Positions 46,804-53,713 of a stretch of DNA of 64,000 nucleotides are shown piece by piece. The stretch is from Flavobacterium ustbae. GTDB taxonomy: Bacteria; Bacteroidota; Bacteroidia; Flavobacteriales; Flavobacteriaceae. Location: positions 1 to 64,000 of the forward strand of contig NZ_RPOC01000002.1 in assembly GCF_003946915.1 (NCBI RefSeq), written 5' to 3'. The position numbers and the translations under genes are program-made. The notes beneath the pieces are model-generated. The model searched no databases. It saw only the letters and a program-made list of their open reading frames with translations, and had not been told where the DNA came from. Each line of letters starts with the position of its first letter. The stretch's first letter is position 1.

Positions 46804-47352
46804 ATGGAATTAGATTCTAACCAATTATTAAAAGATTTATCTCTTAAATGTATGGCGGGTCATACGGCAATCGCGACTCCTTCTGGAGAAAAAGCTATCA
46901 GTGATTTGTATAAAGGAGACTCCGTTTTGGCATTTTCTGCAAAATTAGAATCAGGCAAACTTCAATTATCTTCATCAGAGGGAAAAGTTACTTTTAGTGG
47001 AGGTACTCAAGGGTTTAATAATGCGCTTTATTTAGTATTTGGAGATAATAAAGAAATGATCTGCACTATGGACCAGCCTTTTTTGCTTGAAAATGGTAAA
47101 TACGCTAGAGGTATACAATTAATACCCGGACAACATCTTGTAGATAAAGATGGCAATTCTGTTGAGGTTAAGCTAGTTTCTTTAGGGCAGTATTATGGAA
47201 TAATCAATGGCATAGCTGTTAATGATCTTAAATTTACAAGCCCTGATGATCATTTATTATTGGCGCAGGGAGTTATAGTTGGTGATTTCATTTTTCAAAT
47301 GTATTTTGATTCTCTTCCAGATAATTTAAAAGAAATAAATAATGAGATATAA
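46804..47352 (+). CDS. Stand-alone degenerate Hint (hedgehog/intein-like) domain protein
   Basis: A 182-residue protein that is almost wholly a Hint fold. Block A is C16-MAGHTAIATPSGEKAISDLYKGDSVLAF (Cys16; 'C..G.T.I.t..G...I.dl..GD.Vl'). Block B is CTMDQPFLLENGKYARGIQLIPGQHLV, where the T-x-x-H histidine is replaced by Gln (TMDQ). The closing block DHLLLAQGVIVGDF lacks the terminal His-Asn. With Cys present but the T-x-x-H His and the final Asn missing, self-splicing is unlikely. No signal peptide. Fused partners usual for Hint domains are absent. Terminator at 47354-47382. Confidence 0.75.
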   Translation: MELDSNQLLKDLSLKCMAGHTAIATPSGEKAISDLYKGDSVLAFSAKLESGKLQLSSSEGKVTFSGGTQGFNNALYLVFGDNKEMICTMDQPFLLENGKYARGIQLIPGQHLVDKDGNSVEVKLVSLGQYYGIINGIAVNDLKFTSPDDHLLLAQGVIVGDFIFQMYFDSLPDNLKEINNEI

Positions 47353-47353
47353 A

Positions 47354-47382
47354 AAAAGCAGCTCCTGGTACGAGCTGCTTTT
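47354..47382. terminator. Bidirectional terminator
   Basis: AAAAGCAGCTC (47354-47364) pairs with GAGCTGCTTTT (47372-47382) around a 7-nt loop. Convergent genes on both sides. Confidence 0.85.
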
Positions 47383-47402
47383 CAAAAATTAGGGGCAAAA
47401 AA

Positions 47403-47789
47403 TTAACGACGGAAAGATGGACTCTGGTTAACAGTTTGGTCTAACTTTACAGTCTTCAATTTTTTAGCAGCAACTTTAATTTCGTGTTTCTCAACTTTGT
47501 CGTTTGCTTTCACTTCAAGAACATAAGTTCCTGCAGGAAAACTTTCTAAACTAATTGTTTTTGAAACCTCTAACTTGTCTGCTGCAGATTCTCCCGCATA
47601 AAGTAAGTTGTGATTCTCGTCGTAGATAGAGAAAGATGCATTTTCTACAGTATCCAAAGTAAAGCTAACTACTTTTCCGTTTCCTGTTTTGATATTTAAA
47701 ATGTAATCACCTTTTCCGTCTAAGGCATAGGTAAACACAGTCGCTAAAAAAAAGGCAGCAACTAAACCAGCTTGGGTAAATTTTGTCAT
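47403..47789 (-). CDS. Small secreted protein, paralogue family member 1
   Basis: A 128-residue exported protein: signal peptide MTKFTQAGLVAAFFLATVFTYA, then DGKGDYILNIKTGNGKVVSFTLDTVENASFSIYDENHNLLY. The common core of the family is 'DG...l.v....GK...F.l.....a..iYd..g.liy.e.a......L..sleeFP.G.Y.LEV.d...k..yeI'. This is an Ig-like sandwich with an 'FPAGTYVLEV' motif like those near sorting or adhesion domains, but no T9SS tail is clear. It is the most diverged of four neighbours and lacks the shared upstream element. Function unknown. Confidence 0.8.
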   Translation of the reverse strand: MTKFTQAGLVAAFFLATVFTYALDGKGDYILNIKTGNGKVVSFTLDTVENASFSIYDENHNLLYAGESAADKLEVSKTISLESFPAGTYVLEVKANDKVEKHEIKVAAKKLKTVKLDQTVNQSPSFRR

Positions 47790-48063
47790 GTTTTTTTTAA
47801 ATTGTTAATTACTAAATGTGGAACGCGTAAAACTACAAATACAAATTTAATTTTTGGCAATAAATTAGCATTTTTAAATGCTTAAGTTGTTGAATTGTAA
47901 TTATTTCTGTATTTTGTTTGAACTATGTACGTAATTACTGAGCTTGCGGTTTTTGGAAATTTGAGTTTTTTTAAGTGTTTTAAATGCACTTAATTTAATT
48001 TATAAGAATACTTTTCTAAAATTAAAACCTAATATATTTTTCATTACAAATACAAATAAAAAA

Positions 48064-48093
48064 AAACAGCTCGATAAAGACAGAGAGCTGTTT
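48064..48093 (-). terminator. Terminator of paralogue 2
   Basis: AAACAGCTC (48064-48072) pairs with GAGCTGTTT (48085-48093). Leftward a T run follows. The same hairpin sequence recurs after paralogues 3 and 4. The 47790-48151 gap otherwise shows nothing recognisable. Confidence 0.85.
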
Positions 48094-48151
48094 TGTTTAA
48101 TGTAATTTCAAAATTTTCTAACCTTGATTGTGCCTTTTTAGATCTAAAATC

Positions 48152-48553
48152 TTAGCGTGCGGCAACGCTTGAATTTTTAGCAAAACCAGATTTGTAAACT
48201 GAAGATACTGCATTTCTAGACAAAGATGCATTATCAATTATTGTAATCTCGTATTTTGCTTTTTTTACATTGTCTTCTACTTCTAAGAAATAAGTTCCTT
48301 CTGGAAATTCTTCTAGACTGAAAGTTCTCAAAATTCCATCTTTACCAGATGCGCTTTCAGAATAAATCAAAGTTCCGTCATTGTCATAAATAGCTAAATT
48401 GGCTTTCGGTACTTTATTAAGTGCGAAAGTGATCAGTTTTCCATTAGCTTTTAATACATGAAGAGTAAATTCTCCATTTCCATCAATTGCGTAAGTGCTT
48501 ATTCCTGTGAAAAGCAACGCTGCTACTAAACTCAATTTTGCAATCTTTTTCAT
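48152..48553 (-). CDS. Small secreted protein, paralogue family member 2
   Basis: A 133-residue exported protein (MKKIAKLSLVAALLFTGISTYA, then IDGNGEFTLHVL). The core has KLITFALNKVPKANLAIYDNDGTLIYSESASGKDGILRTFSLEEFPEGTYFLEVEDNVKKAKYEITI. The C-terminus (RNAVSSVYKSGFAKNSSVAAR) is nearly the same as in member 3. The two are close copies; their flanks, including the upstream element and the terminator, are duplicated too. Its -7-like box is CTAAATTA at 48594-48601 in leftward reading TAATTTAG. Confidence 0.85.
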   Translation of the reverse strand: MKKIAKLSLVAALLFTGISTYAIDGNGEFTLHVLKANGKLITFALNKVPKANLAIYDNDGTLIYSESASGKDGILRTFSLEEFPEGTYFLEVEDNVKKAKYEITIIDNASLSRNAVSSVYKSGFAKNSSVAAR

Positions 48554-48657
48554 GGTACTTAGTTTTAAATTTAATTGTTCTAATTATCTGATGCTAAATT
48601 AGTTATATAATGCAGCGAAAAAAGCAACTGTATTTTCTTATTTCTATGCTATATTCT

Positions 48658-48687
48658 CATTTACGAAACCGATATAGGTTAAATTTT
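48658..48687 (-). promoter_or_regulatory. Shared 30-nt upstream element (paralogue 2)
   Basis: CATTTACGAAACCGATATAGG followed by TTAAATTTT, about 105 bp before the start codon and 57 bp before the -7-like box. Matches the elements at 49737, 50564 and 50826, apart from one or two bases. Confidence 0.75.
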
Positions 48688-48779
48688 AAATTATATTTAT
48701 TGTTATTGTTAATTCGGTTATTATTTTTTAATGTTTCTCTTAATTTTAACTTTACTATGGATTAAGAATTACTTTACAA

Positions 48780-49030
48780 ATGCTATGATATATATTACAC
48801 AGAGTTTCTCAAAGAAATGCAGAGATTCGCAAAGTTTTTTTATTAATCTTTGCGAATCTCTGCGAAATCTTTGTGTATCTCTGTGGTAAAGGATTTTTTT
48901 TTTGGATTGTGTGTTTTAACCGCAAAGTTAGAAAGGGTTTTATCGCAGAGAACGCAAAGTTTTTTGAGTAAATTTTATAAAATAAAAAAGTTCGCAAAGC
49001 TATATGTATAAAGCTTTGCGAACTTTGCCT
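48780..49030. repeat. Long inverted repeats of 'gcagagattcgcaaag' words
   Basis: GCAGAGATTCGCAAAG (48819-48834) is the exact reverse complement of 48848-48863. AAGTTCGCAAAGCT (48988-49001) is that of 49012-49025. More 'cacagag'/'ctctgtg' words lie outside. Fills most of the 675-bp gap with no gene. Confidence 0.85.
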
Positions 49031-49125
49031 TTATATATGCATAATTTTAAAATTAAATCTTTGCGAATCTATGCGAAACCTTTGTGTCTCTGTGTGAAAC
49101 AAATCCTTCATAAAAAAGCAAAAAA

Positions 49126-49156
49126 AAACAGCTCAATAACCACAAAGAGCTGTTTT
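49126..49156 (-). terminator. Terminator of paralogue 3
   Basis: AAACAGCTC (49126-49134) pairs with GAGCTGTTT (49147-49155). Same hairpin sequence as for paralogues 2 and 4. Confidence 0.85.
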
Positions 49157-49228
49157 TAAAACTTTTGAAAGTTTTTAAACTTACTAACTATCTAACCTCA
49201 CTTTTATACTTTACGAAAGCATAACTTT

Positions 49229-49633
49229 TTAGCGTGCAGCCACGCTTGAATTTTTAGCAAAACCTGCTTTATACACAGAAGACACAGCGTTTTTTGATAA
49301 AACTGAAGAATCGTCTTTTATTGTAATTTCGTATTTTGCTTTTTTTGTATTGTCTTCTACTTCTAAGAAATAAGTTCCTTCTGGAAATTCTTCTAGACTA
49401 AAAGTTCTTAAAATTCCATCTTTACCAGAGGCGCTCTCAGAGTAAATTAGAGTTTCGTCTTTGTCATAAATTGCTAAGTTGGCTTTTTGTGTTTGGTTAA
49501 GACCAAAAGTGATCAATTTACCATTAGCTTTAATTACATGCAGATTAAAATCTGCTTTTCCATCAATTGCATATGTGCTTATTCCTGCGAAAAGCAATGC
49601 TGCTACTAAACTCAATCTAACAATCTTTCTCAT
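49229..49633 (-). CDS. Small secreted protein, paralogue family member 3
   Basis: A 134-residue exported protein, near-copy of member 2: signal peptide MRKIVRLSLVAALLFAGISTYA, then IDGKADFNLHVIKANGKLITFGLNQTQKANLAIYDKDETLIYSESASGKDGILRTFSLEEFPEGTYFLEVEDNTKKAKYEITI. The C-terminal stretch is again NAVSSVYKAGFAKNSSVAAR. Differences are scattered and mostly conservative, so both copies appear to be under selection. -7-like box at 49673-49680 (leftward TAATTTAG). Confidence 0.85.
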   Translation of the reverse strand: MRKIVRLSLVAALLFAGISTYAIDGKADFNLHVIKANGKLITFGLNQTQKANLAIYDKDETLIYSESASGKDGILRTFSLEEFPEGTYFLEVEDNTKKAKYEITIKDDSSVLSKNAVSSVYKAGFAKNSSVAAR

Positions 49634-49736
49634 GGTATTTAGTTTTAAATTAATAGTTCTAATTCTCTGATGCTAAATTACTTCCGTTGTAAGTAAAAAA
49701 GCACAACTGTATTTTCTTATTTCTATGCTATATTCT

Positions 49737-49766
49737 CATTTACGAAACCGTTATAGGTTAAAATTT
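49737..49766 (-). promoter_or_regulatory. Shared 30-nt upstream element (paralogue 3)
   Basis: CATTTACG then AAACCGTTATAGGTTAAAAT. About 105 bp before the start codon. It contains the short palindrome AACC-GTTATA-GGTT. Confidence 0.75.
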
Positions 49767-49951
49767 GAATTATTTTCAGCGTTTTGGTTAAAACGGTAAT
49801 TTTAATTTAACGTTTTGGTAAAATATAGAGTTTTTGTACCACGGAGATACACAAAGAAAAAACGCAGAGATTCACAAAGTTTTTTTAAATAAAATCTTAG
49901 CGAATCTCTGCGAAATCTCTGTGCATCTCTGCGAAACATTAGGGCAAAAAA

Positions 49952-49981
49952 AAACAGCTCAGTAACCACAAAGAGCTGTTT
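49952..49981 (-). terminator. Terminator of paralogue 4
   Basis: AAACAGCTC (49952-49960) pairs with GAGCTGTTT (49973-49981). It lies about 110 bp beyond the stop codon. The gap also holds 'cgcagagattcacaaag' words. Confidence 0.82.
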
Positions 49982-50093
49982 TTAAAACTTTTGAAAGTTT
50001 TTAACTTACTAACTATCTAACCTCACTTTTTATACTTATTAGAGTATAAAGTTTTAAGTGCCGTGAAGAATTGCACTTAACCTTAATATTTTC

Positions 50094-50459
50094 TTAGTTT
50101 AATGAAGTTGTTCCTTTTGAAGACAAAGTAGAACTATCTGCATTTACTGTAATATCATATTTTACTTTTTTGAAGCTATCAGCAACTTCTAAAATGTATT
50201 TTCCTTGTGGAAATTCTTCTAAACTGAAAGTTCTTAAGATTCCAGTTTTACCAGAAGCGTTTTCAGTATAAATTAAAGTACCATTTGTATCATATATACT
50301 GATGACAGCTTTTTGTAATTGGTTAATTCCAAAAGCAATTACCTTGCCATTTCCTTTCAATACATGAAGATTTAATGCTTCATTTCCATCAATTGCATAA
50401 GTACTCATTCCTGTTAGAAGTACTGCACATACTAAACTTAATTTCATAATCTTTTTCAT
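50094..50459 (-). CDS. Small secreted protein, paralogue family member 4
   Basis: A 121-residue exported protein (MKKIMKLSLVCAVLLTGMSTYA). The core is ALNLHVLKGNGKVIAFGINQLQKAVISIYDTNGTLIYTENASGKTGILRTFSLEEFPQGKYILEVADSFKKVKYDITV. It lacks the 'AVSSVYK.GFAKNSSVAAR' tail of members 2 and 3. A leftward TAACTTTG (50500-50507) is an exact -7 box, and the shared element lies at 50564-50593. It faces the AraC regulator gene across a 450-bp divergent region. Confidence 0.85.
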   Translation of the reverse strand: MKKIMKLSLVCAVLLTGMSTYAIDGNEALNLHVLKGNGKVIAFGINQLQKAVISIYDTNGTLIYTENASGKTGILRTFSLEEFPQGKYILEVADSFKKVKYDITVNADSSTLSSKGTTSLN

Positions 50460-50499
50460 ATTCTATAGTATTAAATTTTTTTCGTTCATTTTTCTGATG

Positions 50500-50507
50500 C
50501 AAAGTTA
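50500..50507 (-). promoter_or_regulatory. -7 box of paralogue 4
   Basis: Leftward TAACTTTG, exact TAnnTTTG, followed by CATCAG as in the corresponding places of paralogues 2 and 3. Confidence 0.6.
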
Positions 50508-50563
50508 TAGCAGCATGTGTGGTATTTTAACATCTATATTTTCCAATTTATATGCTATATTCT

Positions 50564-50593
50564 CATTTACGAAACCGTTATATGTTAAAATTT
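50564..50593 (-). promoter_or_regulatory. Shared 30-nt upstream element (paralogue 4)
   Basis: CATTTACG then AAACCGTTATATGTTAAAAT, the most diverged copy in the right half (TATG instead of TAGG). About 105 bp before the start codon and 57 bp before the -7 box. Confidence 0.7.
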
Positions 50594-50825
50594 GACTTTA
50601 ATGTTGTCTTTTTGTTAATTTGATTGTTTTTCTTCAAATTTTTTCAAAAACCGCATACTTCATAAAATTTCTATTTTTCTTACAATTTTTAACATATTTG
50701 TATAAAATCAGGTTTTAAATAGGATAAATAGAAAAAAAGTCAAGAAAAAAAATAAGACCCTAAAAAAAAGTGGATTTCTGTATGGATTTTTCAATGTTAA
50801 GAACGTTATTTTAATGTAAAATTCG

Positions 50826-50855
50826 CATTTACGAAACCGTTATAGGTTAAAATTT
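50826..50855 (+). promoter_or_regulatory. Shared 30-nt element in the AraC gene promoter
   Basis: CATTTACG then AAACCGTTATAGGTTAAAAT. It ends 22 bp before the -7 box of the AraC gene and so overlaps the -33 region. Identical to the paralogue 3 copy over the 30 nt. This placement would suit autoregulation. Confidence 0.75.
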
Positions 50856-50877
50856 AAATTATTTTAGGCGTTTTTGT

Positions 50878-50885
50878 TAAATTTG
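50878..50885 (+). promoter_or_regulatory. -7 box of the AraC gene
   Basis: TAAATTTG, exact TAnnTTTG. It lies after the ATG of the longest ORF (50874), so the real start is the ATG at 50910. Confidence 0.65.
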
Positions 50886-50909
50886 CTATTATTTTCTAAA
50901 GAAATTATC

Positions 50910-51782
50910 ATGAAGACTATTGCCCCAGCTCTTGAAGTGATAACTAACTCATACGGAAGTTCTTTTACCTATACTAAACACGCCGAAAAGACCAATAGCA
51001 AAGCTCATTTATGGCACTATCATCCAGAAATTGAGTTGGTTTATATAAATGGCGGGGCAGGAAAAAGACAAATAGGAAGCCATGTTTCTTATTATACCAA
51101 TGGTAGTTTACTTTTAATAGGAGCTAATTTGCCACATTGCGGTTTTACAAATGAGCAGACAGGAAATACAACCGAAACTGTAATTCATATAAAACCTGAA
51201 TTTTTGGGAAGCGACTTTTTCGTTGCGCCAGAAATGAAAAAGGTGCAGAATATTTTGAAACAGGCTAAAGGCGGAATTGCTTTTGGTGGTGAAACAAAAA
51301 AACGTATCGGAAAGAAAATTGAAATGATGGAAAACGAACCGCCGTTTCAAAGACTTATAACGCTTTTGAGTGTTTTAGACGAATTGGAATCGGCTGAAGA
51401 ATATACCATATTAAATGCAGACGGATTTTCGATGGAATTGCAGACTCAGGATAACGATCGTATGAATGTGGTTTTCAATTTTGTGAAAGATCATTTTCAG
51501 GAATCTATTTCTATAGATGAGGTTTCGAGTATGGTAAGTATGACAACGCCTTCTTTCTGCCGTTATTTTAAAAAGATTTCGAACAAAACATTTACCGAAT
51601 TTGTAAACGAATATCGTCTGGTGCATGCTTCAAAGCTTTTGGCAGAACAGCCAATGAGTATAAATGAGGTTTGTTTTGAAAGCGGTTTTAATAATTTCAG
51701 CCACTTTAGTAAATCGTTCAAACAATATACAGGTAAGAGCGCATCGCAATACCGACACGAACATAAGATTATAATTAGCTAG
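50910..51782 (+). CDS. AraC-family regulator with cupin sensor
   Basis: A 290-residue regulator. Residues about 8-140 form an AraC-type cupin (HAEKTNSKAHLWHYHPEIELVYINGGAGKRQIGSHVSYYTNGSLLLIGANLPHCGF); metal- or sugar-binding His/Glu are visible (HYHPEIE). Residues about 190-288 are the two-HTH domain: 'ISIDEVSSMVSMTTPSFCRYFKKISNKTFTEFVNEYRLVHASKLLAEQPMSINEVCFESGFNNFSHFSKSFKQYTGKSASQYR'. Start at 50910 (MKTIAPALEV) follows the -7 box. It carries the 30-nt element in its own promoter, as do three neighbouring secreted-protein genes, and is the best candidate for their regulator. Confidence 0.92.
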   Translation: MKTIAPALEVITNSYGSSFTYTKHAEKTNSKAHLWHYHPEIELVYINGGAGKRQIGSHVSYYTNGSLLLIGANLPHCGFTNEQTGNTTETVIHIKPEFLGSDFFVAPEMKKVQNILKQAKGGIAFGGETKKRIGKKIEMMENEPPFQRLITLLSVLDELESAEEYTILNADGFSMELQTQDNDRMNVVFNFVKDHFQESISIDEVSSMVSMTTPSFCRYFKKISNKTFTEFVNEYRLVHASKLLAEQPMSINEVCFESGFNNFSHFSKSFKQYTGKSASQYRHEHKIIIS

Positions 51783-51803
51783 TTTTTTAGCTGAGTTTTT
51801 TTT

Positions 51804-51858
51804 TAGCCACGAATTCACGAATTAATATTAAAAATTCGTGAATTCGTGGCTATCTTTT
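51804..51858 (+). terminator. Hairpin terminator of the AraC gene, dispersed-repeat type
   Basis: TAGCCACGAATTCACGAATT (51804-51823) pairs perfectly with 51833-51852 around a 9-nt loop, followed by TC and six T. It uses the same words as the 3461-3653 repeat. The rest of the gap to 52153 holds 'cgcagatttagcagatcgagc' words and no gene. Confidence 0.88.
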
Positions 51859-52153
51859 TTATGATATAATTGGATTTTCTATCAGCAGAATCTCCAAAAT
51901 CTGGGCGAATAATTTTTAAATGCTCTCGCAGATTTAGCAGATCGAGCAGATTTAAATAAGAATTAGTGTAATTCATATAGTCAAATTACGCAAAATATTT
52001 CTTCAAATTAAAATTCGTGACTCGAGCGATAGCGAATAGGCGAAGCAATTCGTGGCTATTTTTTTAGTAAAACTGGAAGTCGGATTTTTCATATATTTTA
52101 TTCTGAAAAAAAGTTATATTTACAGAACCCTAATCAGAAAAAAATATCAAAAA

Positions 52154-53023
52154 ATGAAAAAAATTAAAATGCTATTGTCTGCAATCATGCTTTGTTTGAC
52201 TACCATGACATACGCCGCAAAAGTAGACACCTTACAAGTTGCCAGCACCGCTATGGGGAAAACCTATAAAGCTGCAGTGGTTTTACCAAATTCTTATGCA
52301 AAAAGCAAATCGGCTTTTCCTGTAATGTATCTATTGCATGGCGCTTACGGACATTTTAGTGATTGGCTTAAAAGTACTCCAAACAAAAAATTGGTTCATA
52401 ATCTAGCAGACCAATACAATATGATTATTGTAATGCCAGAAGGGGAGACGTTTAGTTTTTATTTGGATAGTCCCGTAAACAAAGAAAGTCAGTTTGAAAC
52501 TTTTATTACGCAAGAAGTGGTGCAAAAAGTAGATAAAACATATAAGACAATTGCAAATAGGAGTGGAAGAGTGATTACAGGTCTTTCTATGGGTGGACAT
52601 GGCGCTTTGTATTTATCGACAAGACATCCAGATTTATTTTGCGCTGCCGGAAGTATGAGTGGTGCAGTAGATATGGGAACGATGTTAAACAGAGATTCTT
52701 CGGCTCAAGTTGTAAAATTAATGCAGCCTGTTTTTGGAGACAAAAGCGGTAATACCGAATTGTACGAACAAAATGCGGTAATGGGAATGATTGATAAAAT
52801 TAAGGCGAATAAATTGCCACTAATTATAGATTGCGGAGTAGATGATTTTTTAATTGAACCCAACAGAGAATTGCACAGAAGATTGGTTTATTCTAAAGTA
52901 GATCATGATTACACAGAAAGACCAGGAGCGCATACTTGGGATTATTGGGAAAATTCGCTTCCGTATCACGCACTGTTTTTTAGTAAAATATTGGCTAAGA
53001 ATCAGCTTACTGCAAAAAAATAA
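52154..53023 (+). CDS. Secreted esterase (esterase D / antigen 85-like fold)
   Basis: A 289-residue exported alpha/beta hydrolase. Start at 52154 gives a signal peptide (KKIKMLLSAIMLCLTTMTYA); the longer ORF from 52052 is in a repeat region. 'FPVMYLLHGAYGHFSDW' has the oxyanion-hole turn, the nucleophile elbow is GLSMGGHGALYLS, the acid is in 'IIDCGVDDFLIEPN', and the His is in the GAHTWDYW turn. The family cleaves acyl esters such as S-formylglutathione, acetyl or feruloyl esters. Being exported, it is more likely a polysaccharide or glycan esterase (inferred). Confidence 0.9.
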   Translation: MKKIKMLLSAIMLCLTTMTYAAKVDTLQVASTAMGKTYKAAVVLPNSYAKSKSAFPVMYLLHGAYGHFSDWLKSTPNKKLVHNLADQYNMIIVMPEGETFSFYLDSPVNKESQFETFITQEVVQKVDKTYKTIANRSGRVITGLSMGGHGALYLSTRHPDLFCAAGSMSGAVDMGTMLNRDSSAQVVKLMQPVFGDKSGNTELYEQNAVMGMIDKIKANKLPLIIDCGVDDFLIEPNRELHRRLVYSKVDHDYTERPGAHTWDYWENSLPYHALFFSKILAKNQLTAKK

Positions 53024-53114
53024 AGATATTTTTATTTGAAAATAAGCCAAATCGCTTTTTTTGGTTTAATTTTTGGAATACCTTTATATATATAATCTTT
53101 AAAAAAAAATAATT

Positions 53115-53639
53115 ATGAAAAAGATACTTACCTTATTTGCAGTTATCGGTTTAATTGCATTTTCGAGTTGTGAAGGACCAGAAGGGCCTCCGGGACCTCC
53201 GGGAGAAGAATTAGTTGCTCAAGTTATTGATGTTAATAATGTTAACTTTGCTTCGAATGGAGAGGGAGAGGTTATAAATTTTGGATTTACGCTTTTTCCA
53301 GGCGATGTAGCTTTGGCTTATAGAGCAACAGGGACGGCAAATGGAGGTACCGTTTGGAGTCCAATTCCAGAATCACATTATTATGATGATGGAACTTTAT
53401 TTTTTACTTATAAATTTAATTTTAGCCGAGTGGATTTTGAACTTTATCTAGATGGATTTGAATTAAATACTGTACCAGCTAATTTAAGAACTAATCAAAA
53501 GTTTCGTATTGTAGTTGTTCCTGGTAACGATCCTCTAATTAGTAATAAATCAGTTAATGCTAAGAATTATTTGGACTACAATACAGTTATTGCAAAATAT
53601 AACATTGATGACAGTAAGGTTAAAACAATTAATTTATAA
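53115..53639 (+). CDS. Lipoprotein with short collagen-like GPP segment
   Basis: A 174-residue lipoprotein: lipobox AFSSC with Cys19, then EGPEGPPGPPGEE, the G-P-P triplets seen in many Bacteroidota lipoproteins just after the lipobox. The rest is a beta-rich domain without recognised motif, with 'VVIVPGNDPL'-like strand and an acidic middle. It follows the esterase by 91 bp on the same strand. Surface location is likely. No function assigned. Confidence 0.75.
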   Translation: MKKILTLFAVIGLIAFSSCEGPEGPPGPPGEELVAQVIDVNNVNFASNGEGEVINFGFTLFPGDVALAYRATGTANGGTVWSPIPESHYYDDGTLFFTYKFNFSRVDFELYLDGFELNTVPANLRTNQKFRIVVVPGNDPLISNKSVNAKNYLDYNTVIAKYNIDDSKVKTINL

Positions 53640-53660
53640 AGTTTAATAAATCAATATAAA

Positions 53661-53690
53661 AAAAAGGAAATCTTCACGATTTCCTTTTTT
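53661..53690. terminator. Terminator between GPP lipoprotein and terC
   Basis: AAAAAGGAAATC pairs with GATTTCCTTTTT around TTCAC. T runs both ways; the genes converge. Confidence 0.88.
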
Positions 53691-53713
53691 TATGCAATAT
53701 ATTTTTTTAAATA

